A stretch of 64,000 nucleotides of DNA, taken from Massiliimicrobium timonense (GTDB lineage: Bacteria; Bacillota_I; Bacilli_A; Erysipelotrichales; Coprobacillaceae). Positions within the stretch are counted from its first letter, which is position 1, and every line of letters begins with the position of its first letter. The stretch lies in assembly GCF_002160865.1 (NCBI RefSeq), contig NZ_NFLJ01000008.1, positions 1-64,000 on the forward strand, given 5' to 3'. Below are positions 60,767-64,000 of the stretch, in pieces. The translations under genes were made by a program, and so were the position numbers. Below the pieces are notes generated by a model. The model made no database searches and was not told the DNA's origin. It was given only the letters and a program-made list of their open reading frames with translations.

Positions 60767-61981
60767 CTACTCCATCTGTTCTTTTAAAAGATCTCGATTA
60801 TATCTTGCAATGAGAGATTGTGCAATACCTAACCCCATCATAGCTGCTAAAGTTGATGAACCCCCTGAAGAAATCAACAGCAACGGAACACCAGTCATAG
60901 GAATAAACCCCGAAACTCCACCTACATTGACTAATAGATGGGTAAAAAAGTACAGCCCTACACCATAAAGAATTAATTTACTTTTGGTATCTTTAATTCT
61001 TAAACCATAATGAAACATCTTATATATAATAATGATATAAGGAATTAAAAACAACAGAAAACCGGCCAAACCTAATTCCTCATATATAATAGCTACAATA
61101 AAATCATTATGTGATTCTGGAATATATCCATATTTTTGGGTTGATGCTCCAAAACCTTTACCAAACAAACCTCCAGAAGCAAAGGCAATCAATGCGTTAG
61201 TTAACTGCCAGCCATCTCCCTCAATATCTCCTAAAGGATTCAACCATGTATAAATACGCCCTAACTGATAAGGTTTTAAAATAAAGGTCGCTGTTAAACA
61301 AACAAAAATGATTCCAACAGCTAATAAAACAAGCGAAGCTTTCTTATACTTAGAGTAATAAGGTCGAGGGGTAATAAAAAACAACATCATACAAATAAAA
61401 GCTAAAATCAAAGAACTCCCCATATCCTTTTGTAAAAAAACACCTACGAAAAAGACAACAAAAATCGCAATGATGGGTCTAAACACACAATACCATGCTT
61501 TACGCTTTTGAAGTTCCTCTCTTTTATGACGAGTAATATTTCGAGGAATCTGACAATATTCTTCTATTTCTCCAAAATGGAAAGAAAGGAAAAGAATCAT
61601 AATAATCTTCATAAACTCTGCTGGTTGCAAGGAAAAAGGACCTAAGCGAATCCATGCATGAGAACCTTTTCCATCTTCAAAAAATAAACAAACCAGCATT
61701 AACACTAATCCAATACCATAATATACCCACGTTGAATTGGCTTCAACCCAGCTTTTTTTAAAACAGCGTGTTAAAAAAATCATGATGCCAAAGCCTACCA
61801 GTACAAAGATGGTCTGTTTAATCATATTCATAGAAGCATACATGGCTCCCATTTTTGCAGATTGTCCAACTGATGCACTTCCAATCATCACAATCCCATA
61901 TATCGTTAAAATAACCACACAAAAATAAACAGTCTTATCAACACCACGTCTTTTAAAAATTCTTTTTAATAAATTTATCAT
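60767..61981 (-). CDS. ftsW: SEDS glycosyltransferase, FtsW/RodA family
   Basis: SEDS proteins polymerise lipid II into glycan strands together with class B PBPs. The 404-residue protein has about ten membrane helices, the IRLGPFSLQPAEFMKI loop with the SEDS Gln-Pro-Ala-Glu signature, QKDMGSSLIL, PESHNDFIVAIIYEELG (the conserved extracellular acid region) and GVPLLLISSGGSS near the C-terminus. In Firmicutes the copy next to ylb genes and UPF0223 is usually FtsW. RodA or SpoVE cannot be excluded. Its start overlaps the UPF0223 gene as ATGA. Confidence 0.9.
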   Translation of the reverse strand: MINLLKRIFKRRGVDKTVYFCVVILTIYGIVMIGSASVGQSAKMGAMYASMNMIKQTIFVLVGFGIMIFLTRCFKKSWVEANSTWVYYGIGLVLMLVCLFFEDGKGSHAWIRLGPFSLQPAEFMKIIMILFLSFHFGEIEEYCQIPRNITRHKREELQKRKAWYCVFRPIIAIFVVFFVGVFLQKDMGSSLILAFICMMLFFITPRPYYSKYKKASLVLLAVGIIFVCLTATFILKPYQLGRIYTWLNPLGDIEGDGWQLTNALIAFASGGLFGKGFGASTQKYGYIPESHNDFIVAIIYEELGLAGFLLFLIPYIIIIYKMFHYGLRIKDTKSKLILYGVGLYFFTHLLVNVGGVSGFIPMTGVPLLLISSGGSSTLAAMMGLGIAQSLIARYNRDLLKEQME

Positions 61982-62247
61982 CGCATGTCAATCCAATCAT
62001 GATCTTTTGCTTTTTGAAAAACTTGATATATAGAATAATGAGAAACTTTTTCAAAAGCAGCATCAATTTGTTTTTGTTCACTCTTAGAATCAACAACTTT
62101 TATATATTGACGATAACACTTCATAAAATCATCTTTAGAGATACCTTCTTCATACGCTTTTTCTACAGCGTTATACAATGCCATAACATCAATAATATCC
62201 TGTGTATCCCAAAATGGACTTAATGGATAATCGTACATCTTCTTCAC
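61978..62247 (-). CDS. UPF0223 family protein (YktA-like)
   Basis: The 89-residue protein matches the UPF0223/YktA pattern: YDYPLSPFWDTQDIIDVMALYNAVEKAYEEGISKDDFMKCYRQYIKVVDSKSEQKQIDAAFEKVSHYSIYQVFQKAK. Function is unknown. It is the first gene of the unit that runs to the SEDS gene and beyond; a TATAAT at about 62265-62270 probably belongs to its promoter. The start follows GGAAGTGAAG. Confidence 0.88.
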   Translation of the reverse strand: MKKMYDYPLSPFWDTQDIIDVMALYNAVEKAYEEGISKDDFMKCYRQYIKVVDSKSEQKQIDAAFEKVSHYSIYQVFQKAKDHDWIDMR

Positions 62248-62362
62248 TTCCTATCTTTTTTCATATTATACATGATATGAATTAAAAATAAAATAAGAAT
62301 TGGGTAGAAACACTAGCAAATTTGTAAATAAAGAATAGATTAAAGTGAAAGGAGGGATTTGA

Positions 62363-62578
62363 ATGAACTCTTGTTATAATTATGGAGGATGTGGCTGCAA
62401 TAGCTTTATGCCAACATTTGGATGTAATCCATTTGGTTGCAGTGGATGCTGTAATAGCTATCCTGTCATGACAACTGGTTGTGGTGGTTTTGGTTATGGT
62501 AATGGATGTACTTGGTTTGCAATTGTATTAGTTGTCTTCTTATTGCTTATTATCTGTGGTTGCACAAAAATCTGTTAA
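62363..62578 (+). CDS. YjcZ-like glycine/cysteine-rich sporulation-type peptide
   Basis: The 71-residue peptide has a Gly/Asn/Cys-rich N-terminal two thirds (CNYGG-type repeats with ten cysteines in the first 45 residues) and one C-terminal membrane helix, FAIVLVVFLLLIICG, then CTKIC. The helix with preceding Gly-rich segment is the mark of the YjcZ/sporulation-peptide family. AAAGGAGGG lies 7 nt before the ATG. It is one of only two plus-strand genes and has a terminator directly after. No clear SigK or SigE promoter was found upstream. Confidence 0.8.
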   Translation: MNSCYNYGGCGCNSFMPTFGCNPFGCSGCCNSYPVMTTGCGGFGYGNGCTWFAIVLVVFLLLIICGCTKIC

Positions 62579-62585
62579 TCTAAAA

Positions 62586-62614
62586 AATATGCTAGATTTC
62601 TAGCATATTTTTAT
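62586..62614 (+). terminator. Terminator of the YjcZ-like gene
   Basis: AAATATGCTAG, an ATTT loop and CTAGCATATTT followed by TTATT on the plus strand, 8 nt after the stop. Confidence 0.85.
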
Positions 62615-62620
62615 TGTTTA

Positions 62621-62629
62621 TGATACAAT
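62621..62629 (+). promoter_or_regulatory. Extended -10 promoter of def
   Basis: TGATACAAT (TGnTACAAT) on the plus strand without a good -35. It lies immediately upstream of the ribosome-binding site GAGGTGA (62637-62643), giving a very short leader. Confidence 0.5.
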
Positions 62630-62651
62630 ACTTGGCGAGGTGATTAACAAC

Positions 62652-63221
62652 ATGATTTTAATGAAAGATATTATTGATGATCATCATCCTTTAATCCGTG
62701 AAATTTCTCAACCTGTGGCGATGCCATTAAGTCAGGAAGATGAACAATTATTGCTGGACATGCACGAGTTTCTTGTCAATTCACAGGATGAAGACATTTC
62801 TGAAAAATATCAGTTACGTCCAGCAGTCGGTATTGCAGCTGTACAATTAGGTGTTTTAAAAAGAATGTGTGCTATTCATGTTTTGACATATGATCACGAT
62901 GGAAATATAAAAAAAGCAGATGACTATGCTCTTGTTAACCCTAAAATTGTATCATATACAGAAAAACAGTCCTATTTAAAAGATGGTGAAGGATGCTTAA
63001 GTGTCAACGAAGAAAGAGAAGGCTATGTTCCAAGACATGCTAAAGTTACTGTAAAGGGTTATGATGTTTTAACCCATCAAGATGTGACAATTGTCGCAAG
63101 AGGTTTCTTATCAATCTGTCTACAGCACGAACTTGATCACTTTGATGGTGTTCTATTCTACGATCACATTAATAAAAACAATCCTAAAGCACCGATTGCT
63201 AATGCGATGATTGTAGAATAA
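62652..63221 (+). CDS. def: Peptide deformylase
   Basis: Def removes the N-formyl group from nascent proteins. The 189-residue enzyme has motif 1 VGIAAVQLG (Val in place of the usual Pro), motif 2 EGCLS (metal Cys) and motif 3 HELDH (two metal His and catalytic Glu). It is of the type 2 (Gram-positive) size with an insertion between motifs 1 and 2. ATG 62652 is chosen over GTG 62640, which is inside the Shine-Dalgarno GAGGTGA. It runs opposite to most genes here and ends at its own terminator. Confidence 0.96.
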   Translation: MILMKDIIDDHHPLIREISQPVAMPLSQEDEQLLLDMHEFLVNSQDEDISEKYQLRPAVGIAAVQLGVLKRMCAIHVLTYDHDGNIKKADDYALVNPKIVSYTEKQSYLKDGEGCLSVNEEREGYVPRHAKVTVKGYDVLTHQDVTIVARGFLSICLQHELDHFDGVLFYDHINKNNPKAPIANAMIVE

Positions 63222-63244
63222 AATGATATATTATCTTTTCAAAT

Positions 63245-63272
63245 GATTTCCAAAATTATGGAAATCTTTTTT
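63245..63272 (+). terminator. Terminator of def
   Basis: GATTTCCA, a 6-nt loop and TGGAAATC followed by TTTTTT on the plus strand. Confidence 0.9.
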
Positions 63273-63294
63273 GTATAAACATATCTTAAATATC

Positions 63295-63337
63295 AAAAAA
63301 GAATTATGATTCACTATAAATCATAATTCTTTTTTAT
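63295..63337 (-). terminator. Terminator of the PLP-enzyme gene
   Basis: AAAAAAGAATTATGATT and AATCATAATTCTTTTTT form a 17-bp perfect stem with a 7-nt loop, directly after the stop. Being symmetrical, it could act in both directions and back up the def terminator. Confidence 0.9.
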
Positions 63338-64000
63338 TAATCAATTTGTTCAAACGCCTGATTTAAATCATCAATCAAATCTTCAACATTTTCTAACCCT
63401 ACAGAAATACGAATTGTTCCTTGTTGAACACCACCAGCCAGTCTTTCTTCCTCACTCATTTGTGCATGTGTTGTTGAAGCAGGATGTGTTAATAAACTTC
63501 TTGAATCAGCAAAATTTGTGACATGGGTAAATAACTGGATATGATTAATAACAGACTTACCAGCCTCTAGTCCACCTTTCACACCAAAAGTAAACAAACC
63601 TCCAAATCCTTTTGGAAAATATTTTTGACACAATTCATATGAACTATGACCTTCTAATTCAGCATAACTCACCCATTCTACTTTTTCATGATTCTGTAAA
63701 AATTCAGCAATTTTTCTTGAGTTTTCAACATGTCTATCCATACGTAATGATAATGTTTCTAATCCAAGCAAAGTCATATAAGCATTAAATGGTGACATAC
63801 ACCCACCTAAATCACGCAATGTTTTTGCGACAGCTTTCGTACAAAAAGCACTTTTCCCTAAATCAGCATAAACAATATCATGATATGCTTTATCCGGTGT
63901 TGTCATTAATGGATATCTTTCATTATGCCAGTCAAAATTTCCACTGTCTACAATAATTCCACCCATGACATTACCATGTCCAGCAATATATTTTGTTGTG
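63337..64000 (-). CDS. O-acetylhomoserine sulfhydrylase-like PLP enzyme (partial)
   Basis: The gene runs off the right edge: 221 C-terminal residues are visible and the N-terminal half is missing. The window edge encodes TKYIAGHGNVMGGIIVDSG, containing the PLP-binding lysine of the Cys/Met metabolism family. GGCMSPFNAYMTLLGLETLSLRMDRH, the LFTHVTNFADSRSLLTHPASTTHAQ segment and GTIRISVGLENVEDLIDDL are typical of O-acetylhomoserine aminocarboxypropyltransferases, which make homocysteine (or methionine) from O-acetylhomoserine. A methionine gamma-lyase is less likely. It ends at a strong terminator facing def. Confidence 0.92.
   Translation of the reverse strand, partial: TTKYIAGHGNVMGGIIVDSGNFDWHNERYPLMTTPDKAYHDIVYADLGKSAFCTKAVAKTLRDLGGCMSPFNAYMTLLGLETLSLRMDRHVENSRKIAEFLQNHEKVEWVSYAELEGHSSYELCQKYFPKGFGGLFTFGVKGGLEAGKSVINHIQLFTHVTNFADSRSLLTHPASTTHAQMSEEERLAGGVQQGTIRISVGLENVEDLIDDLNQAFEQID

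Overview
The window is ordinary-looking chromosomal core DNA from a low-GC, spore-forming Firmicute. The best fit is the Erysipelotrichia/Coprobacillaceae side of the phylum (relatives of Coprobacillus or Thomasclavelia). That placement is inferred from base composition, PolC, a T-box, sporulation genes and gene order, and was not tested by any search. Almost every gene lies on the minus strand. Only the glycine/cysteine-rich spore-type peptide (62363-62578) and def (62652-63221) are on plus. No tRNA, rRNA, IS element, prophage or CRISPR array was seen.

Read in the direction of transcription (high to low coordinates), the layout is a chain of blocks that Bacillus subtilis also has. (1) 62.2-54.1 kb: UPF0223, ftsW-type SEDS gene, ylbD-ylbE-ylbF, rsmD, coaD, then pyrB-pyrC-pyrK-pyrD and a DMT permease. 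(2) 54.1-50.9 kb: rpsO, pnp, maf. (3) 50.8-49.7 kb: pfkA with a CcpA-type cre site. (4) 49.6-33 kb: TPR protein, tig, lon, engB, an orphan PTS EIIB, spoVID, ysxE, a T-box, valS, a double-glycine peptide, a SpoIIB-like SPOR protein, radC, mreC, mreD, minC, minD, spoIVFA, spoIVFB. This follows the B. subtilis tig-to-spoIVFB order with mreB, folC, the prepilin peptidase gene comC and the hem genes missing. (5) 33-16.8 kb: rpsB, tsf, pyrH, frr, uppS, cdsA, dxr, rseP, polC, rimP, nusA, ylxR, ylxQ, infB, rbfA. (6) 16.7-10.5 kb: nagA, an aldose-epimerase-like gene, cse60 and DUF1540 small proteins, a lipoprotein, rsuA-type synthase, trmB, a thioredoxin, an unknown motif-repeat protein, acpS, a short SsbB-like ssb. 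(7) 10.4-0.1 kb: lepA, a class B PBP, rpmG, an MBL hydrolase, a full comG pseudopilus operon, efp, spoIIIAH, an Asp23-family gene.

Two developmental programmes run through this housekeeping DNA. Sporulation is represented by spoIIIAH, spoIVFA/FB, spoVID, ysxE, cse60, ylbD and a YjcZ-like peptide. Three of these units (spoIIIAH, spoVID, spoIVFA) have sequences resembling SigE promoters. Natural competence is represented by the seven-gene comG operon, an SsbB-length SSB and radC.

The most interesting signal links competence to a secreted peptide. The comG promoter region shares GAAAAATGC, an exactly 20-nt gap with a TATATATA tract, and TAATAGG with only one other place I found: the promoter of a small double-glycine-leader peptide. 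That peptide sits where B. subtilis keeps comC, between valS and a SpoIIB-like gene. Other points worth checking are an arginine-tipped EF-P, a comGF that has no ATG/GTG/TTG start, a very acidic NusA tail, a spoIIIA locus reduced to spoIIIAH, and repeated terminator-like hairpins placed directly before the ribosome-binding site of the next gene.
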